Shown piece by piece: positions 17,395-26,781 of a DNA stretch of 64,000 bases (its first letter is position 1; each line of letters begins with the position of its first letter). Position numbers and translations under genes: made by a program. The notes beneath the pieces were generated by a model that saw nothing but the letters and a program-made list of their open reading frames with translations, had not been told where the DNA came from and did no database searches. The stretch spans positions 56,950 to 120,949 of the forward strand of contig NZ_JAHKQA010000105.1 of assembly GCF_018860705.1 (NCBI RefSeq). The letters run 5' to 3'. This DNA comes from Citreicella sp. C3M06. GTDB lineage: Bacteria; Pseudomonadota; Alphaproteobacteria; Rhodobacterales; Rhodobacteraceae.

Positions 17395-18550
17395 TCGTCT
17401 GTGCCTCCGTCTGGGCCCCGAGGGGGCTGCAAAGTGCGTTGGAATCAAGCGCCAGAACATAGTTCCGGGTTTCGGTTGTGTTCAGCGCCTCGTGGTCGCT
17501 GCCGTGCTCGGCATCGTGGCCATCATGGCCATCGTGACCGGCGCCGTGGGCACCGTGGCCTTCCAGCGGCGGCAGTTCGACAAGGTTGCCAAAGCCGTCG
17601 ATGGTGCGGGCGCGGTCGTGGCTGTAGGCCGCCGCATCGGGAATGCCCGCAAGGCCGCCGCCGCCCATCTTGTCCTGCATCATCATGTGGCCCATGCAGA
17701 CCTTGCCCTCTTCGACGCACAGCTCGACGATCCGGCCGAACAGACCGTCCTCAACCCTGCCGTAATATTGCACCGGCGCGTTCATGGTCGGCTTTTCCAG
17801 CTCGAGATAGCTGGCGCGGGTCAGCGCTTCGCCGCCGTCGCGGCGCTCGGCAACCCATGTGTCGAACTCGGCGTTGCTCATGGCCAGCGTGTCAAAGATC
17901 ATGCCCGCAAAACCCGGCCCCGAGTAATGCGCAGACCGCCCCGCATAGGTGCCCTGCTGACCGGCGATAAGGTTCAGCTTGGTTTCCATGCCGGCCATCG
18001 AATAGACCATGCCGCCCAGCGCGGGGATCGACAGGGTGTTCATCACGGTCGAGGAGGTCAGCGAGAATTCCACCGGACGCCCGGCCGGGATCGCCAGTTC
18101 ATTGACCGAAGCGACGCCGTAATCGGGGTAGATGAACAGCCATTTCCAATCGAGCGACACCGCCTGCACGCGCAGCGGCTCTTGCTCGGAAACCTCGGTG
18201 GGCAGAGCGGCATAGGGGTCAAGCCGGTGCGTATAGACCCAAGTGTACCAGCCCAGCGCGATGATGATCAGGATCGGAACGCCCCAGACCACCGCTTCAA
18301 GCTTGTTGGAATGTTCGAAATCGGGATCGTAATCCGAGATGTCCTCGCGGTCGGCGCGATACTTGAGCGGGAACCAGACCGCCATGATCAACACGGGAAC
18401 GATCACGATCAGCATGAGGAGAGTGGAGATGATCAGCAGGTCGCGCTGCTGCTCACCAACCCAGCCGTGCGGAAAGAGCACGTCATACTGGCACCCGGAC
18501 AGCGCCAAGGCGCCCAGTGCCGCCAGTAGCGGTTTTTTGATAGCAAACAA
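17384..18550 (-). CDS. cyoA: cytochrome bo3 ubiquinol oxidase subunit II, with His-rich tail
   Basis: 388 residues. A lipoprotein signal ends at C20 (LSGC), two membrane helices follow ([18 protein letters not shown] and the [18 protein letters not shown] stretch), then a periplasmic cupredoxin domain that lacks the CuA ligands, as usual for quinol oxidases. After about residue 340 comes a histidine- and glycine-rich tail ([15 protein letters not shown]) absent from the E. coli protein; it could bind copper or zinc. The start appears to be TTG at 18550, preceded by AAGAGG at a good distance; no ATG fits the signal peptide. Confidence 0.93.
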   Translation of the reverse strand: MFAIKKPLLAALGALALSGCQYDVLFPHGWVGEQQRDLLIISTLLMLIVIVPVLIMAVWFPLKYRADREDISDYDPDFEHSNKLEAVVWGVPILIIIALGWYTWVYTHRLDPYAALPTEVSEQEPLRVQAVSLDWKWLFIYPDYGVASVNELAIPAGRPVEFSLTSSTVMNTLSIPALGGMVYSMAGMETKLNLIAGQQGTYAGRSAHYSGPGFAGMIFDTLAMSNAEFDTWVAERRDGGEALTRASYLELEKPTMNAPVQYYGRVEDGLFGRIVELCVEEGKVCMGHMMMQDKMGGGGLAGIPDAAAYSHDRARTIDGFGNLVELPPLEGHGAHGAGHDGHDGHDAEHGSDHEALNTTETRNYVLALDSNALCSPLGAQTEAQTNGI

Positions 18551-18960
18551 TGTTTCGGCCTCTTGTTAGTCCGGGAACGCCGCCAGCAAGGGGGAGGAGC
18601 AGGCAGTCCGGAGCAAGGGTTGCAGGCGTCAATTAGCCCCGCCGCGCCAAGGTAGCGCTGCGACGGATCGCCACATCTGGCGCCAAAGGTGAAAAACTCA
18701 CGCAGGCTTGAAAAAAGATGCCCTCAACGTGCACCTTCTGCGACAATTTGCGCTGTTCGCACGCGTTTAAAGGCCCGCCGCGATCACGCTGTTTTGCTCT
18801 GGTTTGGCGCTGGCGGTTGCTCACGGCCTTTGGAAAGGGCGACTCGGCCTGCCCCGCACTGCCCCGCTCTTGATCCCGATCATGGACAACCCCATGCAAT
18901 TGCCCGCCCGCCGCGCAGCTTGGGCTTGATTTGTGTGCCAACCGGGCGCAGCTTCATAGG
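18551..18960. other. promoter region between cyoA and the DUF2794 gene
   Basis: 410 bp between divergent genes. It must hold the promoters of the leftward cyo operon and the rightward DUF2794 gene. The one recognisable site is an FNR-like box at 18870-18883. No small reading frame looks coding. Confidence 0.5.
18870..18883. promoter_or_regulatory. FNR/CRP-like box TTGAT-CCCG-ATCAT
   Basis: It matches the FNR consensus TTGAT-N4-ATCAA in nine of ten positions. It lies 78 bp before the DUF2794 start and 320 bp from cyoA. Control of oxidase genes by an oxygen-sensing FnrL is common in this family, but the distance favours the DUF2794 gene. Confidence 0.4.
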
Positions 18961-19311
18961 ATGAACAGCCTCACCCCCTTTCCGGGTCGGGGCGCGGCCT
19001 CGCCAGAGGTCGTCGCCTTCCAGAGACCCGAGCTGAATATCATCCTGTCACTGTATGGCCGCATGGTCGCCGCCGGAGAATGGCGCGATTACGGGATTTC
19101 CTCGCTGAAGGATCGCGCGGTGTTCGCGGTGTTCCGGCGCACCGCCGAAAACCCGATGTACCGGATCGAGAAACACCCCAAGCTGCGCGGCAAGCAAGGC
19201 ATGTACGCGGTGTTTGGCCCCGAGGGGCAGGTGCTCAAGCGCGGGCAGGATCTGCGGACCGTGCTGCGCGTGCTGGAACGCAAGCTGATCCGGGCGGTCG
19301 ACAACGACTGA
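18961..19311 (+). CDS. DUF2794 family protein
   Basis: 116 residues, soluble and basic. The pattern of this alphaproteobacterial family is seen: a short variable N-terminus, then VAFQRPELNIILSLYGRMVAAGEW, RDYGISSLKDRAVFAVFRR, and an ending with LRTVLRVLERKLIR. Function is unknown. It ends 15 bp before the stop of the convergent ureohydrolase gene. Confidence 0.85.
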   Translation: MNSLTPFPGRGAASPEVVAFQRPELNIILSLYGRMVAAGEWRDYGISSLKDRAVFAVFRRTAENPMYRIEKHPKLRGKQGMYAVFGPEGQVLKRGQDLRTVLRVLERKLIRAVDND

Positions 19312-19326
19312 CCGCCCGGCGCTGTC

Positions 19327-20295
19327 TTACTTGCCCGCCGAATTGCCCGCCATGACGCAGAGCAGCTCGAACATGATGGTCACGCCCAGAAAGGCGGTGC
19401 CGCCCGTCTGGTCAAAGGGCGGCGACACCTCGACCATATCCGCACCGACGATGTTCAGCCCGGCAAGTTCGCGCACGACCTGAATCGCCTGATAGCTGTT
19501 CGGCCCGCCGATCTCGGGGGTGCCGGTGCCGGGGGCAAAGGTCGGGTCGACGAAGTCGATGTCATAGCTGACATAGGTCGGCGCGGTGCCGACGATCTCG
19601 CGGGCCTCGACCATGACATCGGCGACGCCGCGGGCGTGGAATTCCTCGATCGGGATGATGCGGATACCGTTGGCGGCGGCGAAATCGCGATCTTCGGTGT
19701 CATACATGCTGCCGCGAATGCCGATCTGCACCACCCGCTTCGGGTCCAGCAGCCCTTCTTCGACGGCGCGGCGGAACGGCGTGCCGTGGGTGTAAAGCTG
19801 GCCGCCGAAATAGCTGTGCCACAGGTCGGTGTGGCTGTCGAAATGCACCATGCCCAGCGCATCGTCGCGCGCCACCGATCGCAGCACCGGCAGCGAGGTC
19901 AGATGGTCGCCCCCCGCCGTCAGCGGCCGGATGCCGGCCCGCTTCATCTTGTTGTAGAAGGCGGTGATGCGTTCCATGCTGTCGAGAATATCGACCGGGT
20001 TCGGCCCGACATCGCCCAGATCGGCGCAGGCGACGGTTTCGAACGGGCGCATCCCGGTCACCGCATGCTGGGCGCGGATCATCGTCGAGGCGTCGCGCAG
20101 CTGTCGCGGGCCATGGCGCGGGCCGGGACGGTTGGTGGTGCCGCTGTCCCATGGCACGCCCACAAGGCCGATATCGACCTCGGCAAAACGGTCGTGATCG
20201 GGCTGCACCAGCGGCAGGCGCATAAAGGTCGGGATGCCGGCAAAGCGCGGCAGATCCATGCCGGAAACGGGGTGGAAGAAGGGATCAGTGGTCAT
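19327..20295 (-). CDS. speB: agmatinase-family ureohydrolase
   Basis: 322 residues of the arginase/agmatinase fold. The manganese ligands are in GGDH (128-131), DSHTD (153-157) and DIDFVDP (245-251). Agmatinase splits agmatine into putrescine and urea, but close relatives act on guanidinobutyrate or guanidinopropionate, so the substrate is uncertain. Putrescine would feed the carboxynorspermidine pathway encoded at 28-31 kb. A GAGGAC Shine-Dalgarno supports the ATG at 20295 rather than the in-frame codon at 20322. Confidence 0.85.
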   Translation of the reverse strand: MTTDPFFHPVSGMDLPRFAGIPTFMRLPLVQPDHDRFAEVDIGLVGVPWDSGTTNRPGPRHGPRQLRDASTMIRAQHAVTGMRPFETVACADLGDVGPNPVDILDSMERITAFYNKMKRAGIRPLTAGGDHLTSLPVLRSVARDDALGMVHFDSHTDLWHSYFGGQLYTHGTPFRRAVEEGLLDPKRVVQIGIRGSMYDTEDRDFAAANGIRIIPIEEFHARGVADVMVEAREIVGTAPTYVSYDIDFVDPTFAPGTGTPEIGGPNSYQAIQVVRELAGLNIVGADMVEVSPPFDQTGGTAFLGVTIMFELLCVMAGNSAGK

Positions 20296-20354
20296 GGTGT
20301 CCTCGTGAGTGATTATGTGCACGCAAATGCTTCACCTGGGGATTTGCAAGCCTT

Positions 20355-21056
20355 TCAGAGCTTGGGCTCATCCTGCATCAGGATCTCGCGCGATTGCGAG
20401 GCGAATTCCCGGCGCAGGATCACCGGCAGGGTGACCCCGGTGGCCAGCACCAGCGCCTCGGCCCCCAGCAGCCACGCGGCGCTGGCGATGCCGAAATAGA
20501 CCGAGCGCAGGCCCCGGTTGTAGCTGCGCGCGGCAAAGATGTTGATCTCGGCGGCCTTGGCAGCGCGCAGATAGGCCAAGTCCGACGCGTCGTTGGGCAC
20601 CGAGCCCATCATCACCGAGCAATAGCCGAACAGCCGGTTCGACCAGACGAATTTCAAGAAGGCGTTGGCGGCGAACAGCAAGGTCAGGAACAGCTTGACC
20701 TCCCAGACGATCACCGGCGCGTCGGCATCGGCGAAATCCCCCGCCACGCCCCGCAAGCGGTCGGCATCGCCCAGAAGCGCGAACAGCCCCGATATGGCGA
20801 TCATCGCCGCCGAGGCAAAGAACGCCGTGCTTTGCCGCAGCGAGCCGACGATCTGGCTGTCGAAGATGCGCGGCTGGCGAGTGACGAAATGCACCATCCA
20901 TGCCCGCCGGTAGCGCGTCATCAGCTTGGACACCGACGGTCGCGATTTCGGCGGGTGCTCGATGATCCGCGACGAGCCGAGCCATGCCAGCACCAGCAGC
21001 GCCACGGCGATCCCGTCCAGCACCGAGAAATACGACAGGCGGATAACCCAGTCCAT
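20355..21056 (-). CDS. DUF599 family membrane protein
   Basis: 233 residues with about four membrane helices, starting MDWVIRLSYFSVLDGIAVALL. It has the DUF599 pattern: RRAWM after the first helix, RIFDSQIVGSLRQSTAFFAS, and a late ARSYNRGLRSVYFGIAS block. Function is unknown. The upstream gene stops two bases before this start, so the two form an operon. A longer in-frame opening to 21464 is antisense-like and was not used. Confidence 0.82.
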   Translation of the reverse strand: MDWVIRLSYFSVLDGIAVALLVLAWLGSSRIIEHPPKSRPSVSKLMTRYRRAWMVHFVTRQPRIFDSQIVGSLRQSTAFFASAAMIAISGLFALLGDADRLRGVAGDFADADAPVIVWEVKLFLTLLFAANAFLKFVWSNRLFGYCSVMMGSVPNDASDLAYLRAAKAAEINIFAARSYNRGLRSVYFGIASAAWLLGAEALVLATGVTLPVILRREFASQSREILMQDEPKL

Positions 21057-21058
21057 GC

Positions 21059-21469
21059 TCAGAACGGCTTGGCGACGACGACCCAGAGGATCGCGATCAC
21101 GCCAAGGACGCTGACCTCGTTGAAGATCCGCAGGAACAGATCGGAGTCGGGAAAGACCCCCTTGCGCGCCTGCATCACCAGGCGACCTGTCCAGCCGTAA
21201 TGCAGCGCCAGCAACAGCACGAGCCCGATCTTGAGATGCACCCAAGGTGCCCAAGACCAGAAATCGGCCAGCACCAGCCCGGTGATCACCGCGATCACCG
21301 CCAGCCCTGCCGAAAAGCGATACAGCCGCACCGTCAGATCGCCCAGCGGGCCAAACGCCTGTAGCCGGGTGTATTCGCGCTTCCAGTAGATCAGCGCGCG
21401 CGGCACCGCGAAGATGGAGGTCATCCACCCCATCACGCAAAGAAGATGTATGATCTTGACCCAATCCAT
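21059..21469 (-). CDS. CopD/HemJ-like small membrane protein
   Basis: 136 residues with four membrane helices. It begins MDWVKIIHLLCVMGWMTSIF, like the HemJ/CopD group, where a histidine in the first helix is conserved. HemJ is the oxygen-independent protoporphyrinogen oxidase; the match is at family level only and I would not assign that reaction. The stop lies two bases before the DUF599 start. The ATG at 21469 is preferred over 21553, which would add a non-hydrophobic leader. Confidence 0.68.
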   Translation of the reverse strand: MDWVKIIHLLCVMGWMTSIFAVPRALIYWKREYTRLQAFGPLGDLTVRLYRFSAGLAVIAVITGLVLADFWSWAPWVHLKIGLVLLLALHYGWTGRLVMQARKGVFPDSDLFLRIFNEVSVLGVIAILWVVVAKPF

Positions 21470-21553
21470 GGGCCCTTGATGGCCGGGGTTATGCGCCTGC
21501 GCAAGGGGCGTCACGGCGCGGAGCGCGGAAAAGTTCTTTCCGAGCATGGCCAA

Positions 21554-21576
21554 ATTGGTTACAAGACTTTACCAAT
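21554..21576. promoter_or_regulatory. inverted repeat ATTGGT-N11-ACCAAT upstream of glcD
   Basis: Perfect 6-bp arms (21554-21559 and 21571-21576) lie about 35 bp before the glcD start codon. The TTGGT/ACCAA half-sites are of the type used by GntR/FadR-family regulators such as GlcC, PdhR and LldR, though the 11-bp spacing is wider than in those. No such regulator gene is in the window. Confidence 0.42.
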
Positions 21577-21611
21577 ACTGGCGCCACTCACGGCGAAGGA
21601 GGATCCACCCG

Positions 21612-23051
21612 ATGCAGATGCCGGACCCGAGCAAGCGCATATTGTCGCTGAAGGCCGAGATCGTCTCGCGATTGCGGCAGGTGCTTCCGCCCGATGCGGT
21701 GATCGACGATCCCGTCGAGACCCGCGCCTATGAATGCGACGCGCTGGTGGCATATCGCTGCCCGCCGCTTTGTGCCGTGCTGCCATCGTCGACCGAAGAG
21801 GTCTCGGCGGTGCTGGCGCTATGCCACGAGATGGGCGTGCCGGTGGTGCCGCGCGGCTCGGGCACCTCGCTGGCTGGCGGCGCACTGCCGACGGCGGATT
21901 GCGTGATCCTTGGGGTGGCGCGAATGAACGAGGTGCTGGAAACCGATTACGACAACCGTTTTATCCGGGTGCAGACCGGGCGCACCAACCTGTCGGTCAC
22001 CGGCGCGATGGAAGAGCATGATTTCTTTTACGCGCCCGACCCGTCCTCGCAGCTGGCCTGCGCCATCGCCGGCAATATAGCGATGAACTCTGGCGGGGCG
22101 CATTGCCTGAAATACGGCGTGACGACCAACAACCTGCTGGGCGTGACCATGGTGCTGATGGATGGCACGGTGATCGAGCTGGGCGGGGCGCATCTGGATG
22201 CGGGCGGGCTGGACCTGCTGGGGGTGGTCTGCGGTTCCGAAGGCCAGCTAGGCGTGGTGACCGAGGCGACCCTGCGCATCCTGCGCAAGCCCGAGGGCGC
22301 TCGGCCGGTGCTGATGGGCTTTGACTCGAACGAGGTCGCCGGGGAATGCGTGTCGGACATCATCAAGGCGGGCGTGCTGCCGGTGGCGATCGAATTCATG
22401 GACCGCCCCTGCATCGTCGCCTGCGAGGCCTTTGCCAAGGCAGGATACCCCGATTGCGAGGCGCTGCTGATCGTCGAGGTCGAAGGCTCGGATGCCGAGA
22501 TCGACGAGCAGCTTGGCCTGATCCTGCAGATCGCGCGGCGGCACAACCCGGTCGAGCTGCGCGAGGCAAAGGACGCCGAAGAGGCCGGGCGCATCTGGCT
22601 GGGCCGCAAGAGCGCCTTTGGCGCGATGGGGCAGATCAACGATTACATGTGCCTTGACGGTACGATCCCCGTGTCCGAACTGCCGCGCGTGTTGCGCCGG
22701 ATCGGCGAGCTGTCGGCGGAATACGGGCTGAAGGTCGCCAATGTGTTCCACGCCGGGGATGGCAACATGCACCCGCTGATCCTGTTCAACGCCAATCAGG
22801 ACGGGCAGCTCGAGCTGTGCGAGCAGCTTGGCGCCGAGATCCTCAAACTGTGCGTCGAGGTGGGCGGCTGCCTGACCGGCGAGCACGGCGTGGGCATCGA
22901 AAAGCGCGACCTGATGGGCGTGCAATATCGCCCCGACGACCTTGAGGCGCAGATGGCGGTGAAGGATGTGTTCGATCCGAAGTGGTTGCTGAACCCGGCG
23001 AAGGTTTTTCCGCTGGCGGCCAGCAAAGCGCGCCGGATCGCGGCGGAGTGA
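21612..23051 (+). CDS. glcD: glycolate oxidase FAD-binding subunit
   Basis: 479 residues. The N-terminal FAD-binding fold has VVPRGSGTSLAGGALP and the PDPSSQLACAIAGNIA block, followed by GLDLLGVVCGSEGQLGVVTEATL. The C-terminal cap ends with VFHAGDGNMHP and GEHGVGIEKR, the usual substrate/FAD contacts. With GlcE and GlcF it oxidises glycolate to glyoxylate and passes electrons to the membrane. An AAGGAGG Shine-Dalgarno 9 nt upstream fixes the ATG at 21612. First gene of the glc operon. Confidence 0.95.
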   Translation: MQMPDPSKRILSLKAEIVSRLRQVLPPDAVIDDPVETRAYECDALVAYRCPPLCAVLPSSTEEVSAVLALCHEMGVPVVPRGSGTSLAGGALPTADCVILGVARMNEVLETDYDNRFIRVQTGRTNLSVTGAMEEHDFFYAPDPSSQLACAIAGNIAMNSGGAHCLKYGVTTNNLLGVTMVLMDGTVIELGGAHLDAGGLDLLGVVCGSEGQLGVVTEATLRILRKPEGARPVLMGFDSNEVAGECVSDIIKAGVLPVAIEFMDRPCIVACEAFAKAGYPDCEALLIVEVEGSDAEIDEQLGLILQIARRHNPVELREAKDAEEAGRIWLGRKSAFGAMGQINDYMCLDGTIPVSELPRVLRRIGELSAEYGLKVANVFHAGDGNMHPLILFNANQDGQLELCEQLGAEILKLCVEVGGCLTGEHGVGIEKRDLMGVQYRPDDLEAQMAVKDVFDPKWLLNPAKVFPLAASKARRIAAE

Positions 23052-23060
23052 TTGCGGCGC

Positions 23061-23125
23061 GGCGGGAGGGGGGGGCGCTGCCCCCCGCCTACGGCTCCCC
23101 CCGGGATATTTGAGGCCAGAAGAAA
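23061..23125 (+). repeat. dispersed palindromic repeat, copy 1
   Basis: GGGGGGCGCTGCCCCCC forms a strong hairpin and is followed by CGGCTCCCCCCGGGATATTT and CCAGAAGAA. Partly matching copies lie near 28263, 30840 and 36262. This copy separates glcD and glcE and reaches to two bases before the glcE start. Confidence 0.75.
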
Positions 23126-23126
23126 C

Positions 23127-24206
23127 ATGAGACCATCGAGTGAAGACGAACTGGCCGGGATGATTGCCTCGGCGGGTGGGCCTGTGCGGATCTGCGGCGG
23201 CGGCACGCGCGGGTTGAGCGGCGCAGGCGAGGTTCTGCAGACCGGCGGGATGTCGGGCATCGTCTTGCACGAGCCGGGGGCGCTGACCCTGGTGGCGAAG
23301 GCGGGTACGCCGCTGGCAGAGGTGGAAGCGGTGCTTGAGGGCGCGGGTCAACGCCTGCCGTTCGAGCCGATGGATGCGCGCGGCCTGCTTGAGAGCGATG
23401 GCGTTCCCACCGTTGGCGGCATGGCAGCGGCCAATGTTTCGGGGCCGCGGCGCATTCAGGCGGGGGCCTGCCGGGATTACATGCTAGGCGTGCGGTTTGT
23501 CGATGGCGCGGGGCGCGTGGTGTCCAATGGCGGGCGGGTGATGAAGAATGTCACCGGCTATGATCTTGTGAAGCTGATGGCGGGCAGTTTCGGCACGCTC
23601 GGGGTGTTGACCGAGGTGGCATTCAAGGTGCTACCCAAGCCCGCCGCGCAGGCGATGCTGGTGCTTGAGGGGCTTTCGGTGGCCGAGGCGGTGGCGGCGA
23701 TGTCGCGAGCGCTTGGCTCGGCGTTCGATGTGACCGGGGCGGCCCATGATCCGCTGGCCGGGCGGACCTTGCTGCGCATCGAGGGCTTCGAGCGCAGCGT
23801 TGGCTATCGCGCCGAGCGGCTGCAGGCATTGCTGGCGGGGTGGATCGAGCGTGACGTAGTGGCGGTTGAAGAGGCTTGGCGCAGCATTCGTGACGTTGCG
23901 CCGTTTCATGGCCGCGCCGGCGATGTCTGGCGGATTTCGTGCAAGCCGTCGGATGCGCCCGAGGTGGCGGCGCGGCTGGGCGGCGATCTGCTGCTGGATT
24001 GGGGTGGCGGGCTGGTCTGGGCGTTGCTGCCCACCGGAACCGATGCCCGTGCAGCGCTGGCCGGGATCGGCGGCCATGCCACGCTGGTGCGCGGCGCGTC
24101 GCAACCACGTTTTGCGCCGCAGCCGGAGGCCGTTGCGGCGATTGCCAAGGGGCTGCGGGCGCGGTTCGACCCGAGGGGCATTCTCAACCCCGGTCTCATG
24201 GCATGA
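23127..24206 (+). CDS. glcE: glycolate oxidase subunit GlcE
   Basis: 359 residues with the shorter FAD-binding fold of GlcE: RICGGGTRG near residue 20, the PTVGGMAAANVSGPRR block, then RVMKNVTGYDLVKLMAGSFG, typical of the family, and a C-terminal FDPRGILNPG. It forms the second flavin-type subunit of glycolate oxidase. The ATG at 23127 follows directly after the palindromic repeat. The stop overlaps the next start (ATGA at 24203). Confidence 0.94.
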   Translation: MRPSSEDELAGMIASAGGPVRICGGGTRGLSGAGEVLQTGGMSGIVLHEPGALTLVAKAGTPLAEVEAVLEGAGQRLPFEPMDARGLLESDGVPTVGGMAAANVSGPRRIQAGACRDYMLGVRFVDGAGRVVSNGGRVMKNVTGYDLVKLMAGSFGTLGVLTEVAFKVLPKPAAQAMLVLEGLSVAEAVAAMSRALGSAFDVTGAAHDPLAGRTLLRIEGFERSVGYRAERLQALLAGWIERDVVAVEEAWRSIRDVAPFHGRAGDVWRISCKPSDAPEVAARLGGDLLLDWGGGLVWALLPTGTDARAALAGIGGHATLVRGASQPRFAPQPEAVAAIAKGLRARFDPRGILNPGLMA

Positions 24207-24544
24207 GCGCTCCGGCCCTCGCGGTTTTTGTGACCTGTTTCGTGGCCGGGCCGCTGCTGTTTGCGCTGTTGCTGCAATACGGCAACTCGTTGCGCGTGCT
24301 TTTGTCATTGGCGCTGGCCACGGTGGCCAGCGTGGTGGCGGCGCTGCTGATGCAGGCTGGCGGCTGGATGCTGAGCGCGCTGGCCATGCTGTGGCTGGCC
24401 TGGGTTCTGGCGGTGGCGCTGCTGGCGGTGACCACGCGGCGCAGGCTGGGCACGGCGCGGCAGCGCTGGACCATGATCATTGGCCTGCTGGCCACCACCC
24501 TTCCCTGGTTCGGGCTCGCCACCGCCCGCAGCCTTGTTCCCTGA
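24203..24544 (+). CDS. small four-helix membrane protein inside the glc operon
   Basis: 113 residues, almost entirely hydrophobic, with three or four membrane helices (FVTCFVAGPLLFALLLQYG, LALATVASVVAALLMQ, and so on). The start overlaps glcE by four bases and glcF follows after 15 bp, so it is expressed with glycolate oxidase. It is not part of the classic E. coli glc set. It might anchor the complex or help glycolate entry; nothing in the sequence decides this. Confidence 0.78.
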   Translation: MSAPALAVFVTCFVAGPLLFALLLQYGNSLRVLLSLALATVASVVAALLMQAGGWMLSALAMLWLAWVLAVALLAVTTRRRLGTARQRWTMIIGLLATTLPWFGLATARSLVP

Positions 24545-24559
24545 CCAGAGGTTCGCGAC

Positions 24560-25912
<1,353 letters not shown>

Positions 25913-25984
25913 CGCAGCCTTGCAACGCACCGCCGCAATTTCGCCATATCAGCCCACTATTCAAGCGCGCGATCGGGGGATTCC

Positions 25985-26767
25985 ATGCGGCGACTTCTGT
26001 TCTTATTGCTGGCGGCGTGCCTGCCTGTGGCGGCATCCGCCGATGGCGGGCTGTTCTCGATGGGCAGCCGCGAGGACGGGCGCGCATGGGAGGCCGTTGG
26101 CCGACTAGAGCTGGCCAGCAAGGCATTCTGTACCGGCGCGCTGATCGCGCCGGATCTGGTGCTGACCGCCGCGCATTGCCTGTATGACGTGACAACCGGC
26201 GCGCCGGTTCCGGTGGACCAGATCCAGTTTCTGGCAGGCTGGCGCAGCGGGCGGGCCGCCGCCTATCGGCGGGTGCGCCGCGCCGTCGCCCATCCCGACT
26301 ATGTGTATGACGCCAGCGAAAAGACCGAACGGGTGCGTCACGATCTTGCGCTGATCGAACTGCAGCTGCCGATCCGCAATACCACGATCACCCCGTTCGG
26401 GCTGGCCCCGGCCCCGTCGAAAGGTGCGGATCTCAGCGTTGTGTCCTATGCGCATGACCGCTCCGAAGCGCCGTCGCTGCAAGGTCTCTGTCAGGTGCTG
26501 GCAAAGGAGGCGCAGATGCTCGTGCTGTCCTGCCCTGTGGATTTCGGCAGTTCCGGCTCGCCGGTGTTCGCCTTCGTCGACGGCGAGCCGCGCATCGTGT
26601 CGGTGATCTCGGCCAAGGCGCGGGCGTTGGGGCGCGAGGTGTCGCTTGGCACCGAGCTGGCCGGCTCTCTGAACGTCTTGTACGAGGAGCTGAGCCTTGA
26701 TTCGGTGCGATTGTCGCTGGATGCAGGGGTGCGCCGGGAAACGGGGGCAAAATTCATAACGCCCTGA
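25985..26767 (+). CDS. trypsin-like serine protease, secreted (first of a tandem pair)
   Basis: 260 residues with a clear signal peptide (MRRLLFLLLAACLPVAASA). The catalytic triad is H64 (TAAHC), D120 (RHDLALIEL) and S190 (FGSSGSP). The serine motif is GSSGSP instead of the GDSGGP of trypsin, so the oxyanion-side aspartate is replaced. Two cysteine pairs are likely (C49-C65 and C169-C183). The protein is periplasmic or secreted; the target is unknown. The next gene is a diverged paralogue starting almost directly after. Confidence 0.88.
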   Translation: MRRLLFLLLAACLPVAASADGGLFSMGSREDGRAWEAVGRLELASKAFCTGALIAPDLVLTAAHCLYDVTTGAPVPVDQIQFLAGWRSGRAAAYRRVRRAVAHPDYVYDASEKTERVRHDLALIELQLPIRNTTITPFGLAPAPSKGADLSVVSYAHDRSEAPSLQGLCQVLAKEAQMLVLSCPVDFGSSGSPVFAFVDGEPRIVSVISAKARALGREVSLGTELAGSLNVLYEELSLDSVRLSLDAGVRRETGAKFITP

Positions 26768-26781
26768 GATCTCTGGCGCTG

